Numbered from the stretch's first letter, positions 44,042 to 53,481 are shown. The stretch is DNA of 64,000 nucleotides from an uncultured Eubacteriales bacterium (GCA_900315665.1 OMZX01000002.1:1-64000); one strand, 5' to 3'. Made by a program: numbers and translations. Notes: generated by a model not told the origin, from the letters alone.

Positions 44042-47000
44042 ATGAAGCATTTTTTTGAGGTTTTTGAGTCACTTTCACTTCCGACAGAGCAGGAAAATCT
44101 GTTCCAGGATACGGAAATTTCCCGGGTTTCGATGAAAAAGGATCGTTCCCATATGACGATTTTTCTCGAAAGCCCGCATCTCATTGATAAGAGGGTCATC
44201 CATCAGGCAGAGCTTGCTATCCGGGAGCAGGTTTTTAACAACAAAGATATCGATATTTCTATCCATGAACGGTTTCATCTGAGCGCCCAGTACAATGCAA
44301 GGACGCTCTTTTCGCTGTACGAGCAGTCTATTCGGGAAGAGCTCCGTGATGTAGACATTGTACTGTATCTGATGCTTTCGGACGGCACAATCAGCTGGCA
44401 GGATGATGATACGATGGTTCTCTCCATACCGGAGAAGAAGGTTTATAAGGAACACACGAACGAGCTTACCCATGTGTTAAAAAGAATCTTCGAGGACCGC
44501 TCATGTATTGCATTGTCTGTTTCGTATCAATTTACAGAGGTCAAAGAAGAACCGGATGAAATAAGGCTTGCAAAGATCATCCCCATTCGCACGAGAAGAT
44601 CTCAGGAGGAAGCATTTGTCAGTTCAAAGGATCCCTTTCATCTTACCGATATGGATGCGGCGTCCGGCAATCATAACCTGGAAGGTGCTGAAAAGCTGAT
44701 TGCATCCAAAGGGAATGAAATCATCGATAAAAAGACCGCACAGCCTTCAAGAGATCACACTAAGCCCGAAAATCCCAATGCCTCCATCAGTCGAAATGCC
44801 GGGAATCATCCGTATGCCGGTTATGAAGGTGGCACTAAGCCCGGCAATGCCTATGGACGGAACCGTTTCGGTGGGCAGGATGGGTTTACACGGAAAAAGC
44901 GCACTTTCAAGATGTCTGAAAGAGCGGAGGTTCTGTACGGAAAATATTTTGAAGGCGACACGATACCGCTTAAGGACGTCGATGCCGGCTCCGGAAATAT
45001 CATCATCGAAGGGGATATTTTTCTTGTACATGATTCGGTGCATACAAAGACCGGTAAAAATATTCTGAAATTTGATATTACCGACTATACGGATGCAATC
45101 ACCTGTAAGATCTTTGTAGAGGATGAAGTTCTCGAGCTTGCCAATGCTTTTATTAAGCCAGGAACCGGACTTCTTATAAAAGGCTCTGTTTCCTTTGATT
45201 CCTTTGATAAGCAGGTAGAGATGAGCTTTATCGATGGGATCCTTCAGCATAAGCTGGAACGAAAAAAGCGCGAGGATTTATGCCCTGAGAAGCGGGTAGA
45301 GCTTCATCTTCATACGAAGCTTTCGGATATGGATGGCGTTTCGGATGTTGAAAAATACATCGATACAGCCATCTCCTTTGGCATGCATGCGATGGCCATC
45401 ACGGATCACGGCGTCGTGCAGGCTTTTCCGGATGCCGCCCTGCATCTTTCAAAAATCGGTCATGATAAGGATTTTAAGCTTCTCTATGGCTGTGAGGGAT
45501 ACCTCGTCGATGATCTCGATACAATCGTAACAAATGATAAAGGACAGCGTCTTGACCAGGAGACCGTCGTGTTCGATATCGAGACGACTGGCTTTTCGGC
45601 GGAGACGGATCATATCATAGAGATCGGCGCGGTCAAGCTTCGCAACAATGAAATCGTCGACCGTATGGATGTTTTTGTGAATCCGAAGGTGCCGATTCCT
45701 TTCCGAATCACGCAGCTCACGCACATCGACGATTCAATGGTGGAGGGTGCCGATCCGATTGAGAAGGTATTGCCAGCCTTTCTTGACTTTTGCGGTGACA
45801 GTGTGATCGTTGCGCACAACGCTTCCTTCGACACCGGTTTTATAAGAAAAAATGCGGAACGCTTGGGTCTGCCATATGATCCGACCATCGTCGATACAGT
45901 TGGGCTTTCGAGGCTGCTGCTTCCGAATCTTAACCGATATAAGCTTGATACTGTTGCCAAAGAGCTGAAGGTTTCTCTTGAAAACCATCATCGGGCTGTT
46001 GACGATGCGGAATGTACTGCTGAAATCTACCGTAAGGAAATTGACATGCTGAAGAAGCGTGAGGATTGCACGGTCACGAAGCTTTCAGAGATTGATACGC
46101 TAGAATATGATCACGCAAAAACCGTCATGAAGCTTCCGACGTATCATATTATCCTGCTCGCAAAAAATGATCTCGGCAGGATCAATCTCTATCGCCTCAT
46201 TTCCGAGTCGCATCTTACATATTTTAAGAGTAGACCTCGTATTCCGAAATCGCTTCTTAAAAAACGGCGTGAAGGTTTGATCATCGGAAGCGCCTGCGTG
46301 ATGGGCGAGCTTTTCCAGTCGATGATCCGTGGCGCGGATGAACAGCAGCTTCTTAATATTGCAGCCTTTTATGATTATCTGGAGGTGCAGCCGCTTGGCA
46401 ACAACTCCTTTATGCTTGCCAATGAAAAATATCCGGCGGAAACAAGAGAGGATCTCATCGCCTATAATCAAAAAATCATCGCGCTTGCAGATCAGCTTAA
46501 TATTCCTTGCTGTGCGACATGCGATGCACATTATGTCAATGAGGATGATGATATCTATCGTAAGATCATACAGGCTGGACGTGGTTTCGAAGAAGAGGAA
46601 TCCGATGCGAAGCTTTATTTTCGGTCTACAGATGAGATGCTGCGGGAATTCGATTATCTAAGTCCTGAAAAAGCAAAGGAAATTGTCATTGATAATTCGA
46701 ATATGATTGCAGATATGTGTGAGTCAATCAAGCCCGTCCGGCCGGACAAATGTCCTCCGGTCATCGAGCATTCTGATGAAACGCTTCGACAGATTTGCTA
46801 TGATACAGCACACAGAATGTACGGCGAAAACCTGCCGAAGATCGTATCAGACCGACTGGAAAAGGAATTAACCTCTATTATTAAAAACGGTTATTCTGTC
46901 ATGTATATCATCGCACAGAAGCTCGTAGACAAGTCAAACGAGGACGGTTATCTTGTGGGTTCGCGAGGTTCCGTCGGCTCTTCCTTCGTCGCGACGATGG

Positions 47001-48649
47001 CGCATATTACAGAAGTGAATCCTTTAAGCCCGCACTATGTCTGCCCGAAATGTCACTGGTATGATTTTGATTCTCCGGAGGTAAAAAAATATTCCGGTAT
47101 GGCAGGCTGTGACATGCCGCCGAAAAAGTGTCCGGAATGCGGTACGGAGTTAAATCGCTGGGGCTTCGATATTCCGTTTGAAACCTTCCTTGGCTTTAAG
47201 GGGGATAAGGAACCGGATATTGACCTTAATTTCTCTGGTGAATATCAGGCAAAGGCCCATGCCTATACCGGCGTGATTTTCGGACAGGGGCATACTTTTA
47301 AGGCTGGCACCATCGGTACACTTGCGGATAAAACAGCCTTTGGTATGGTTAAGAAATATTTCGAGGAGAAGGGCGTCGATAAGCGCTCGGCGGAGATTGA
47401 CCGACTGGTACAAGGTTGTGTCGGTGTCAGACGAACAACCGGACAGCATCCGGGCGGTATCGTCGTTCTGCCGCATGGCGAAGAAATCAATACCTTTACA
47501 CCGGTTCAGCATCCGGCCAATGATATCGATTCTCCGATTATCACGACGCATTTTGATTATCATAAAATCGACCATAATCTTTTGAAGCTGGATATTCTCG
47601 GACATGATGATCCGACGATGATCAGGCGACTGCAAGATCTCATCGGGATTGATCCGGTAAAGGATATCCCGCTTGACTGTAAGGAGGTCATGAGCCTTTT
47701 CCAGAGTACAGAAGCACTCGGCATCAAGCCTTCTGATATTCATGGTGTCAAGCTCGGCTGTCTCGGGATTCCGGAGTTCGGTACAAGCTTTGCCATGCAG
47801 ATGGTTGAAGATACGAAGCCGAAATATTTTTCAGACCTGATTCGTATTTCCGGCCTCAGTCATGGCACGGATGTATACCTGAACAACGCGCAGGATCTCA
47901 TCAAGAGCGGTACGACGACGCTTCAGAACGCCATCTGCTGCCGTGATGATATCATGGTCTATCTCATGTCGAAGGGCATGGATCCGGCAGAGAGCTTCAC
48001 CATCATGGAGTTTACGAGAAAACACAAGGGTCTGAAGGACGAGTGGTGCCAGGATATGCTGGATCACGATGTACCACAATGGTATATCGATTCCTGCAAA
48101 AAAATTAAGTACATGTTCCCGAAGGCGCATGCTGCTGCTTATGTCATGATGGCATGGCGTGTCGCCTGGTGCAAGGTCTTTCATCCGATTGAGTACTATA
48201 CCGCTTATTATTCCATTCGTGCAGATGGTTTTGATTATGATAAGATGTGCGGCGGCCTCGACCAGCTTCGGTACTATATCGATGAATACATGAAAAAACC
48301 GCATCCGACGAATACCGAAGCGGTCTGCCTCCGGGATATGAAGATCTGTGAAGAGATGTATGTGCGTGGCATAGAGTTCGCACCGATTGATATCTATAAG
48401 GCAAAGGCGAAGGACTTCACCATTACAGAGGATCGTAAAATCATGCCCTCCTTTACTTCGATGGCGGGTCTCGGAGAAGCTGTAGCACAGGGCATCGAAG
48501 ACGGTGCAAAGGCAGGACCGTATCTATCCAAGGATGATTTCATCAACCGAACGCACTGCCCGAAGAGCTTCGCGGATAAATTTGTCGAGCTTGGACTCCT
48601 GGGTGACATCCCGGAGTCCAACCAGATGTCGATCTTTGATCTCATGTAA
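44042..48649 (+). CDS. polC: DNA polymerase III alpha subunit, Gram-positive PolC type
   Basis: The 1535-residue replicative polymerase contains, in order: an N-terminal domain; a disordered Gly/Asn-rich linker (about 205-290); an OB fold (about 325-415); a split PHP domain beginning VELHLHTKLSDMDG (about 420); a DEDD 3'-5' exonuclease inserted in it (VVFDIETTGFS, about 509; HNASFDTGF; HHRAVDDAECTA); a zinc module CPKCHWYDFD with CPECGTEL (about 1000); and palm/finger motifs such as GSRGSVGSSFVA, DIDLNFSGEYQ and KAHAAAYVMMAWRVAW. It is about 100 residues longer than usual because of the linker. The SD is weak. Confidence 0.97.
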   Translation: MKHFFEVFESLSLPTEQENLFQDTEISRVSMKKDRSHMTIFLESPHLIDKRVIHQAELAIREQVFNNKDIDISIHERFHLSAQYNARTLFSLYEQSIREELRDVDIVLYLMLSDGTISWQDDDTMVLSIPEKKVYKEHTNELTHVLKRIFEDRSCIALSVSYQFTEVKEEPDEIRLAKIIPIRTRRSQEEAFVSSKDPFHLTDMDAASGNHNLEGAEKLIASKGNEIIDKKTAQPSRDHTKPENPNASISRNAGNHPYAGYEGGTKPGNAYGRNRFGGQDGFTRKKRTFKMSERAEVLYGKYFEGDTIPLKDVDAGSGNIIIEGDIFLVHDSVHTKTGKNILKFDITDYTDAITCKIFVEDEVLELANAFIKPGTGLLIKGSVSFDSFDKQVEMSFIDGILQHKLERKKREDLCPEKRVELHLHTKLSDMDGVSDVEKYIDTAISFGMHAMAITDHGVVQAFPDAALHLSKIGHDKDFKLLYGCEGYLVDDLDTIVTNDKGQRLDQETVVFDIETTGFSAETDHIIEIGAVKLRNNEIVDRMDVFVNPKVPIPFRITQLTHIDDSMVEGADPIEKVLPAFLDFCGDSVIVAHNASFDTGFIRKNAERLGLPYDPTIVDTVGLSRLLLPNLNRYKLDTVAKELKVSLENHHRAVDDAECTAEIYRKEIDMLKKREDCTVTKLSEIDTLEYDHAKTVMKLPTYHIILLAKNDLGRINLYRLISESHLTYFKSRPRIPKSLLKKRREGLIIGSACVMGELFQSMIRGADEQQLLNIAAFYDYLEVQPLGNNSFMLANEKYPAETREDLIAYNQKIIALADQLNIPCCATCDAHYVNEDDDIYRKIIQAGRGFEEEESDAKLYFRSTDEMLREFDYLSPEKAKEIVIDNSNMIADMCESIKPVRPDKCPPVIEHSDETLRQICYDTAHRMYGENLPKIVSDRLEKELTSIIKNGYSVMYIIAQKLVDKSNEDGYLVGSRGSVGSSFVATMAHITEVNPLSPHYVCPKCHWYDFDSPEVKKYSGMAGCDMPPKKCPECGTELNRWGFDIPFETFLGFKGDKEPDIDLNFSGEYQAKAHAYTGVIFGQGHTFKAGTIGTLADKTAFGMVKKYFEEKGVDKRSAEIDRLVQGCVGVRRTTGQHPGGIVVLPHGEEINTFTPVQHPANDIDSPIITTHFDYHKIDHNLLKLDILGHDDPTMIRRLQDLIGIDPVKDIPLDCKEVMSLFQSTEALGIKPSDIHGVKLGCLGIPEFGTSFAMQMVEDTKPKYFSDLIRISGLSHGTDVYLNNAQDLIKSGTTTLQNAICCRDDIMVYLMSKGMDPAESFTIMEFTRKHKGLKDEWCQDMLDHDVPQWYIDSCKKIKYMFPKAHAAAYVMMAWRVAWCKVFHPIEYYTAYYSIRADGFDYDKMCGGLDQLRYYIDEYMKKPHPTNTEAVCLRDMKICEEMYVRGIEFAPIDIYKAKAKDFTITEDRKIMPSFTSMAGLGEAVAQGIEDGAKAGPYLSKDDFINRTHCPKSFADKFVELGLLGDIPESNQMSIFDLM

Positions 48650-48697
48650 ATTGTTATGATTGTCTTTTTCCGCGAGATCCTTAATACTCGATAGATA

Positions 48698-48726
48698 TTG
48701 AAATAATGATTTTAATGCGTTAATGT
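48698..48726 (+). promoter_or_regulatory. Promoter of tyrA
   Basis: TTGAAA (48698-48703), 17-base spacer, TAATGT (48721-48726). Transcription would start near 48733, which argues against the in-frame ATG at 48723. Confidence 0.6.
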
Positions 48727-48767
48727 ATGAGAGAATATTGAAAGATTTTTTTGGAGGTATGAAGGTC

Positions 48768-49862
48768 ATGCAGACTTTAGGCTTTATCGGTTTTGGGTTG
48801 ATCGGTGGTTCGATTGCGAAGGGGTTAAAAAAGAAGGATCCTTCCATCCGAATCATGGCCTATGCGAGAAATACGTCAAATCTTGAAGTAGCGCAAGAGG
48901 ATGGCATCGTGAATGTCGTCCTGGATAGTCCATATTCAGAGCGTCTTTCCGAGTGTGACATTATCTTTCTCTGCGCGCCTGTGGAAACGAATATCGCGTA
49001 TATGGAAAAAATCGCACCGCTTATGAAGGAAGGAGCTGTACTTACGGACGTAGGATCCGCAAAGATTGCTGTCTGCGAAAAAGCGAAGGAACTCCATCTG
49101 GAAGATCGGTTTATCGGCGGGCATCCTATGGCAGGCTCTGAACAGACCGGTTATAAAGCTGCAACAGATTATCTTTTTTCCAATGCCTACTACATCATCA
49201 CACCGATATCGGATGCGCATCCGGAGCTGGTGGATACGCTTCGCAGAGTTGCCACTACCTTACAGGCTATCCCTCTCGTGATGGATGCGAAAACACATGA
49301 TGCCTCTGTCGCAGCGGTTTCACACCTTCCACATGTGATAGCAAGCTCTCTTGTCAATATCGTAAAGGAATCTGATGATTCGAACCATACGATGAAAATG
49401 CTTGCAGCCGGCGGTTTTCGTGACATCACGAGGATCGCTTCCTCGAGTCCTGAGATGTGGGAGCAGATCTGCGATACGAATTCGCAGCCACTCGTCGAAA
49501 TACTGGACCGCTATATCGCGATGCTTACGGACATCTCTTCTTCCCTTAAGAAGGAGAAGAGCGACCAGAAAATCTATCATATGTTTGAAAGCTCCCGCGA
49601 ATATCGTAATTCCATCGATGCAAAGAATAAAGGTCTTCTTTCCGGAGACTACAGCTTTTCTGTTGATATTGCAGATGAAGTCGGCGCGATTTCCACGATT
49701 TCTGTTATTCTTGCTTCCAAAGGAATTTCTATCAAAAATATTGGCATCAATAACGCAAGAGACCACGGTGAAGGAGCCCTTAGAATTTCCTTCTACGAGG
49801 AAGAAGCCAAGGAAAAGGCATATGCTGTGCTGAAGCGCTATCAATATGATCTAAGAGGATGA
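48768..49862 (+). CDS. tyrA: Prephenate dehydrogenase with C-terminal ACT domain
   Basis: The 364-residue protein starts MQTLGFIGFGLIGGSIAKGL with the NAD-binding G-x-G-x-x-G. It contains DVGSAKIAVCEKA, FIGGHPMAGSEQTGY and HDASVAAVSHLPHVIA typical of TyrA (prephenate to 4-hydroxyphenylpyruvate). Residues about 295-364 form an ACT domain (DEVGAISTISVILASKGISIKNIG), the probable site of tyrosine feedback. ATG 48768 is chosen because GGAGG is ten bases upstream and the predicted transcript starts near 48733; ATG 48759 is too close to the SD. Confidence 0.93.
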   Translation: MQTLGFIGFGLIGGSIAKGLKKKDPSIRIMAYARNTSNLEVAQEDGIVNVVLDSPYSERLSECDIIFLCAPVETNIAYMEKIAPLMKEGAVLTDVGSAKIAVCEKAKELHLEDRFIGGHPMAGSEQTGYKAATDYLFSNAYYIITPISDAHPELVDTLRRVATTLQAIPLVMDAKTHDASVAAVSHLPHVIASSLVNIVKESDDSNHTMKMLAAGGFRDITRIASSSPEMWEQICDTNSQPLVEILDRYIAMLTDISSSLKKEKSDQKIYHMFESSREYRNSIDAKNKGLLSGDYSFSVDIADEVGAISTISVILASKGISIKNIGINNARDHGEGALRISFYEEEAKEKAYAVLKRYQYDLRG

Positions 49863-49865
49863 CAA

Positions 49866-49951
49866 AAAACGAACCTGCTCTGCGAGGGAGTCCCGGCCGA
49901 TAGCATTTGAATGTTATCGACCGGAATTCTCTCGCAGAGCAGGTTCGTTTT
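49866..49951 (+). repeat. 86-nt perfect-arm hairpin after tyrA; shares core palindrome with 52199-52242
   Basis: AAAACGAACCTGCTCTGCGA (49866-49885, plus G) pairs perfectly with 49931-49951 (21 bp). The stem continues through wobble pairs into CCGGCCGATAGCAT (49893-49906) and ATGTTATCGACCGG (49911-49924) around loop TTGA. About 40 bp are paired in all. It ends in TTTTAAAT, so it may also terminate tyrA. The inner core recurs downstream of the next gene. Confidence 0.85.
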
Positions 49952-49978
49952 AAATATAGGACAATTTCAACAAGAATA

Positions 49979-50007
49979 TTGTAATGGTTGCGAAATTTTA
50001 GTAAAAT
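49979..50007 (+). promoter_or_regulatory. Promoter of EF-G paralogue
   Basis: TTGTAA (49979-49984), 17-base spacer, TAAAAT (50002-50007), about 35 bases before the ATG; SD CAGGAGG at about 50028. Confidence 0.6.
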
Positions 50008-50042
50008 AAGACCAAATTTAAGTAACCAGGAGGCAATAACTT

Positions 50043-52178
50043 ATGAAGGTATTTGACACCGGCAACATACGTAATGTGGTGCTTTTAGGACATGGCGGTG
50101 CAGGTAAGACGACCGTAGCAGAAGCCCTCGCCTATGTCACAGGTACCACACAGAAGATGGGTACCGTTACGGATGGTAATACAATCTCTGATTTTGATAA
50201 AGAAGAAATCAAGAGAAAGTTTTCGATTTCCACATCCGTGATACCGATCGAATATAAAGGACAGAGCGGTGATCTTAAGATCAATCTCTTGGATACACCG
50301 GGTTATTTTGATTTTGTTGGTGAAGTAGAAGAAGCTATTTCTGTAGCAGACAGTGCGATCATCGTCGTAAACTGTAAAGCCGGTATCGAGCCGGGCACAG
50401 TGAAGGCATGGGATCTTTGCGAGAAGTTCCGCATCCCGCGTATGTTTTTCGTGACGAACATGGATGATGATCATGCATCGTTCCGTAGTCTCGTCCTTGA
50501 GCTTGAGAAGAAATTCGGACGTACTGTCGCGCCTTTCCAGATTCCGATTCGTGAAAATGAAAAATTTGTCGGCTTTGTAAACGTCGTAAAGATGGAAGGA
50601 CGTCGTTTTACAGGGCTTAATGAATATGCGCCGGCTGATATCCCGGAGTATGTACAGAAGAATCTCGGCATCGCAAGAAATGCTCTTCTAGAGGCCGTCG
50701 CTGAGACCTCCGATGATTTTATGGAGAAATATTTCGGTGGCGAGGAATTTACCGTCGAAGAGATTCAGACTGCCCTGAAGGCGAGTGTGAAGACCTGTGA
50801 TATGGCACCTGTACTTATGGGCTCCGGTATCAACGCACAGGGCTTCAATGTCCTTCTGCAGGTCATCGATAAATACTTCCCGGCACCGGATGAGTTTGAA
50901 ACCGTCGGTGTTGATGTTTCAAATGGTGAGCGTTTTACTGCGAAGTACAACAGTGATGCAAATCTCACGGCAAAGGTATGGAAGACGATTGCAGATCCGT
51001 TCATGGGCAAATATTCCCTTCTCAAGGTCTGCACTGGTACGCTGAAGCCGAATACAGAGGTTTATAACGTTAAGAAGGAAGCAACAGAGAAAATTGCCAA
51101 GGTTTATGTCCTTCGCGGTAAGGAGCAGATTGAGGTTCCGGAGCTTAAGTCCGGCGATATCGGTGCGGTTGCAAAACTTACTGTAACGGAAACCGGCGAT
51201 ACGATGGCCCTCCGTAATGCACCGATTCTTTATCATGGACCGCAGATCGATACACCATATACCTATATGGCATATCGAGCAGAGAATAAGACAGAAGAAG
51301 ATAAACTTGCGACAGCGCTCTCCAGAATGATGGAAGAGGATAAGACACTGAAAACAAAGGCTGATCCGGAAAACCGGCAGTCACTTCTCTATGCAATTGG
51401 CGACCAGCAGCTCGATGTCGTGAAGTCGATGATCAAGGAACGCTATAATGTAAGCCTTGTTCTTGAAAAGCCAAGATTCCCGTTCCGCGAAACCATCAAG
51501 AAATCCGTGAAGGTACAGGGACGCTATAAGAAGCAGTCCGGCGGTCACGGACAGTATGGTGATGTTATCATGCAGTTTGAGCCGAGTGGCGATCTTGAAA
51601 CAGCCTATGTTTTTGAAGAGAAGGTCTTCGGCGGATCAGTTCCGAAGAACTACTTCCCGGCTGTTGAAAAGGGTGTCCAGGAGAGCTGCGTAAAGGGACC
51701 GCTTGCCGGTTATCCGGTTGTCGGTGTAAAGGCTACACTCCTTGATGGCTCCTATCACCCGGTTGACTCTTCTGATATGGCCTTTAAGACAGCAGCATCC
51801 ATGGCTTTCAAGGATGCCTTCATGCAGGCTACGCCGGTTCTTCTTGAGCCGATTGCATCATTAAAGGTTGTTGTACCGGACAGCAATACCGGTGATATTA
51901 TGGGTGATCTCACGAGACGCCGTGGACGTGTCATGGGCATGGAAGCTATCGGTAACGGCAAACAGTGCATCGATGCCGAAGTTCCGCTATCTAATCTGTA
52001 TGGCTATAATACAGACCTTCGCTCTATGACAGGTGGCGCTGGAAGCTATTCCTACGAATTCGCCCGCTATGAGCAGTGCGCTATGAGCAGTGTCCTGGCG
52101 ACGTACAGAAGCAGATCGTTGATGAAAACGCTGCCGAGGAAGCTAAAGAATAATTTTATTTCATGCTTCTTACTATAA
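50043..52178 (+). CDS. EF-G-like translational GTPase (FusA2-type paralogue), C terminus frameshifted
   Basis: This is a GTPase of EF-G domain order: G1 GHGGAGKTT (17-25), G3 DTPGYFDFVGEV, G4 TNMDDD, a second domain (about 290-385), and domains III-V with QSGGHGQYGDVIMQFEP and RRGRVMGMEAIG. The catalytic His of DTPGH is Tyr88 and the NKMD motif is altered, as in FusA2-like paralogues, so this is not the main EF-G. A 14-bp tandem duplication (52065-52092) shifts the frame at codon 680; without it the protein would end at TAA 52151-52153 with GDVQKQIVDENAAEEAKE (698 residues). As given it is 711 residues with an aberrant last 32. Confidence 0.88.
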   Translation: MKVFDTGNIRNVVLLGHGGAGKTTVAEALAYVTGTTQKMGTVTDGNTISDFDKEEIKRKFSISTSVIPIEYKGQSGDLKINLLDTPGYFDFVGEVEEAISVADSAIIVVNCKAGIEPGTVKAWDLCEKFRIPRMFFVTNMDDDHASFRSLVLELEKKFGRTVAPFQIPIRENEKFVGFVNVVKMEGRRFTGLNEYAPADIPEYVQKNLGIARNALLEAVAETSDDFMEKYFGGEEFTVEEIQTALKASVKTCDMAPVLMGSGINAQGFNVLLQVIDKYFPAPDEFETVGVDVSNGERFTAKYNSDANLTAKVWKTIADPFMGKYSLLKVCTGTLKPNTEVYNVKKEATEKIAKVYVLRGKEQIEVPELKSGDIGAVAKLTVTETGDTMALRNAPILYHGPQIDTPYTYMAYRAENKTEEDKLATALSRMMEEDKTLKTKADPENRQSLLYAIGDQQLDVVKSMIKERYNVSLVLEKPRFPFRETIKKSVKVQGRYKKQSGGHGQYGDVIMQFEPSGDLETAYVFEEKVFGGSVPKNYFPAVEKGVQESCVKGPLAGYPVVGVKATLLDGSYHPVDSSDMAFKTAASMAFKDAFMQATPVLLEPIASLKVVVPDSNTGDIMGDLTRRRGRVMGMEAIGNGKQCIDAEVPLSNLYGYNTDLRSMTGGAGSYSYEFARYEQCAMSSVLATYRSRSLMKTLPRKLKNNFISCFLL
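52065..52092 (+). repeat. 14-bp tandem duplication in EF-G paralogue
   Basis: CGCTATGAGCAGTG occurs twice in immediate succession (52065-52078 and 52079-52092). Removing one copy restores the expected family C terminus in frame. Confidence 0.97.
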
Positions 52179-52198
52179 GAAACCTGAAGCAAAGAAGG

Positions 52199-52246
52199 AG
52201 TGACCCGGCCGATAACATTCATATGCTATCGGCCGGGTCACTTTTT
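52199..52246 (+). terminator. Palindromic terminator after EF-G paralogue
   Basis: AGTGACCCGGCCGATAACAT (52199-52218) pairs with 52223-52242 (20 bp, one mismatch) around a 4-base loop, followed by TTTT. Its CCGGCCGATA(A/G)CAT core is the same as in the hairpin before this gene. Confidence 0.88.
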
Positions 52247-52342
52247 CTTTTCTTCAAGTTTTGCTATATTACGATGATAAACTTCTGCTCTATCGTAATA
52301 TCATTGCAAGGTACTTCGAAGACAAGGTACTGTTTTGTCTGC

Positions 52343-52372
52343 TTGACGACTTTAAGTGAAAAGAAGTAAAAT
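52343..52372 (+). promoter_or_regulatory. Putative promoter of plsX
   Basis: TTGACG (52343-52348), 18-base spacer, TAAAAT (52367-52372), 41 bases before the plsX ATG. Confidence 0.6.
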
Positions 52373-52412
52373 AAATAAGCTTATGTGCTTTTCTAAAAAG
52401 AAAGGATAGTAT

Positions 52413-53429
52413 ATGCAAAGAATAGCAATAGATTGTATGGGCGGTGATAACGCGCCGGAGGCTATCGTAAAGGGCGCTGTTCAATCACTGGATCTTACTA
52501 AGGACACAAAGCTTTTCTTATTTGGCCCTGTTGAAAAAATCACATCACTTCTTAAAGAATATAACTGCTCATCGGATCGTGTAGAAGTTATAGACGCTCC
52601 GGATGTAATTTCACTCCACGAGGCACCGGTTATGGCAATTCGCAGGAAGAAAGATTCCAGTATTGTAAAAGCGATGCATTTTGTAAAGGATGGTCAGGCG
52701 GATGCGTTTATTTCTGCAGGTTCATCCGGTGCAATCCTTGCTGGCGGGCAGCTCATCATCGGACGGCTGCCTTTAGTCCCTCGTCCGCCCTTTGGCGCTT
52801 TAATCCCTACAAAGAAGGGTGTATGCCTGCTTCTGGACAGTGGCGCAAATGTTGATGCGAAGCCGGAATGGCTGGTACAGTATGCCGAAATGGGTTCTGT
52901 CTATATGAAGGAGGTAGTCGGTGTAAAAAATCCGAAAATCGGTCTCGTCAATGTCGGCGCTGAAGAAGAGAAGGGCAATCAGCTGGTAAAGGATACGATG
53001 CCGCTTCTTAAGGCAAAGACCGATATCAATTTTACCGGTTCCTGTGAAGCAAGAGATATTTCCTTTGGAACCTGTGATGTTGTCGTTTGTGATGCCTTCG
53101 TCGGAAACTGCATCCTAAAAATGTATGAAGGCGTGGGCAAAATGCTTTTATCAGAGATTACTTCAGTCTTAAAGTCTTCACCGGTCACGATGCTTGGAGC
53201 GCTTCTTATCAAGGGAAAGCTTAAGACGACCCTGAAAAAATTTGATGCGAAGCAGTATGGCGGCGCACCGATTCTCGGCCTAAAGAGTCTAGTTGTGAAG
53301 GTTCATGGTAACACGGACGGCCGCGAGATCACACATGCGATTCAGCAGGCTTCTGATTTTATTAAAGCTGATGCTGTCGGGAAGATTGCAGCAGCGATGG
53401 AACAGAAGACGCCGGAACAGGAAGTATAA
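52413..53429 (+). CDS. plsX: Phosphate acyltransferase PlsX
   Basis: The 338-residue protein starts MQRIAIDCMGGDNAPEAIVKGA, the PlsX signature, and has FISAGSSGAILAGG, RPPFGALIPTKKGVCLLLDSGANVDAKPEWL and GAPILGLKSLVVKVHGNTD. It converts acyl-ACP to acyl phosphate, the entry to phosphatidic acid synthesis. SD AAAGGAT. It sits before acpP as in most Firmicutes. Confidence 0.96.
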   Translation: MQRIAIDCMGGDNAPEAIVKGAVQSLDLTKDTKLFLFGPVEKITSLLKEYNCSSDRVEVIDAPDVISLHEAPVMAIRRKKDSSIVKAMHFVKDGQADAFISAGSSGAILAGGQLIIGRLPLVPRPPFGALIPTKKGVCLLLDSGANVDAKPEWLVQYAEMGSVYMKEVVGVKNPKIGLVNVGAEEEKGNQLVKDTMPLLKAKTDINFTGSCEARDISFGTCDVVVCDAFVGNCILKMYEGVGKMLLSEITSVLKSSPVTMLGALLIKGKLKTTLKKFDAKQYGGAPILGLKSLVVKVHGNTDGREITHAIQQASDFIKADAVGKIAAAMEQKTPEQEV

Positions 53430-53446
53430 AGCCGTAAATTGTAAAT

Positions 53447-53481
53447 TGTCTTTATTTTTGCGTTTTAACGCATGTAAAGAC
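53447..53481. repeat. Hairpin between plsX and acpP
   Basis: GTCTTTA (53447) pairs with TAAAGAC (ending 53481) around an inner GCGTT-TT-AACGC. It has no T tail on the + strand; it could be a weak terminator or a leader element. The motif GATGTAAGCATTG follows at 53492. Confidence 0.4.

Noticed and set aside
52065..52178. Programmed ribosomal frameshift in the EF-G paralogue
   Set aside because: There is no slippery heptamer; the frame change is fully explained by an exact 14-bp duplication.
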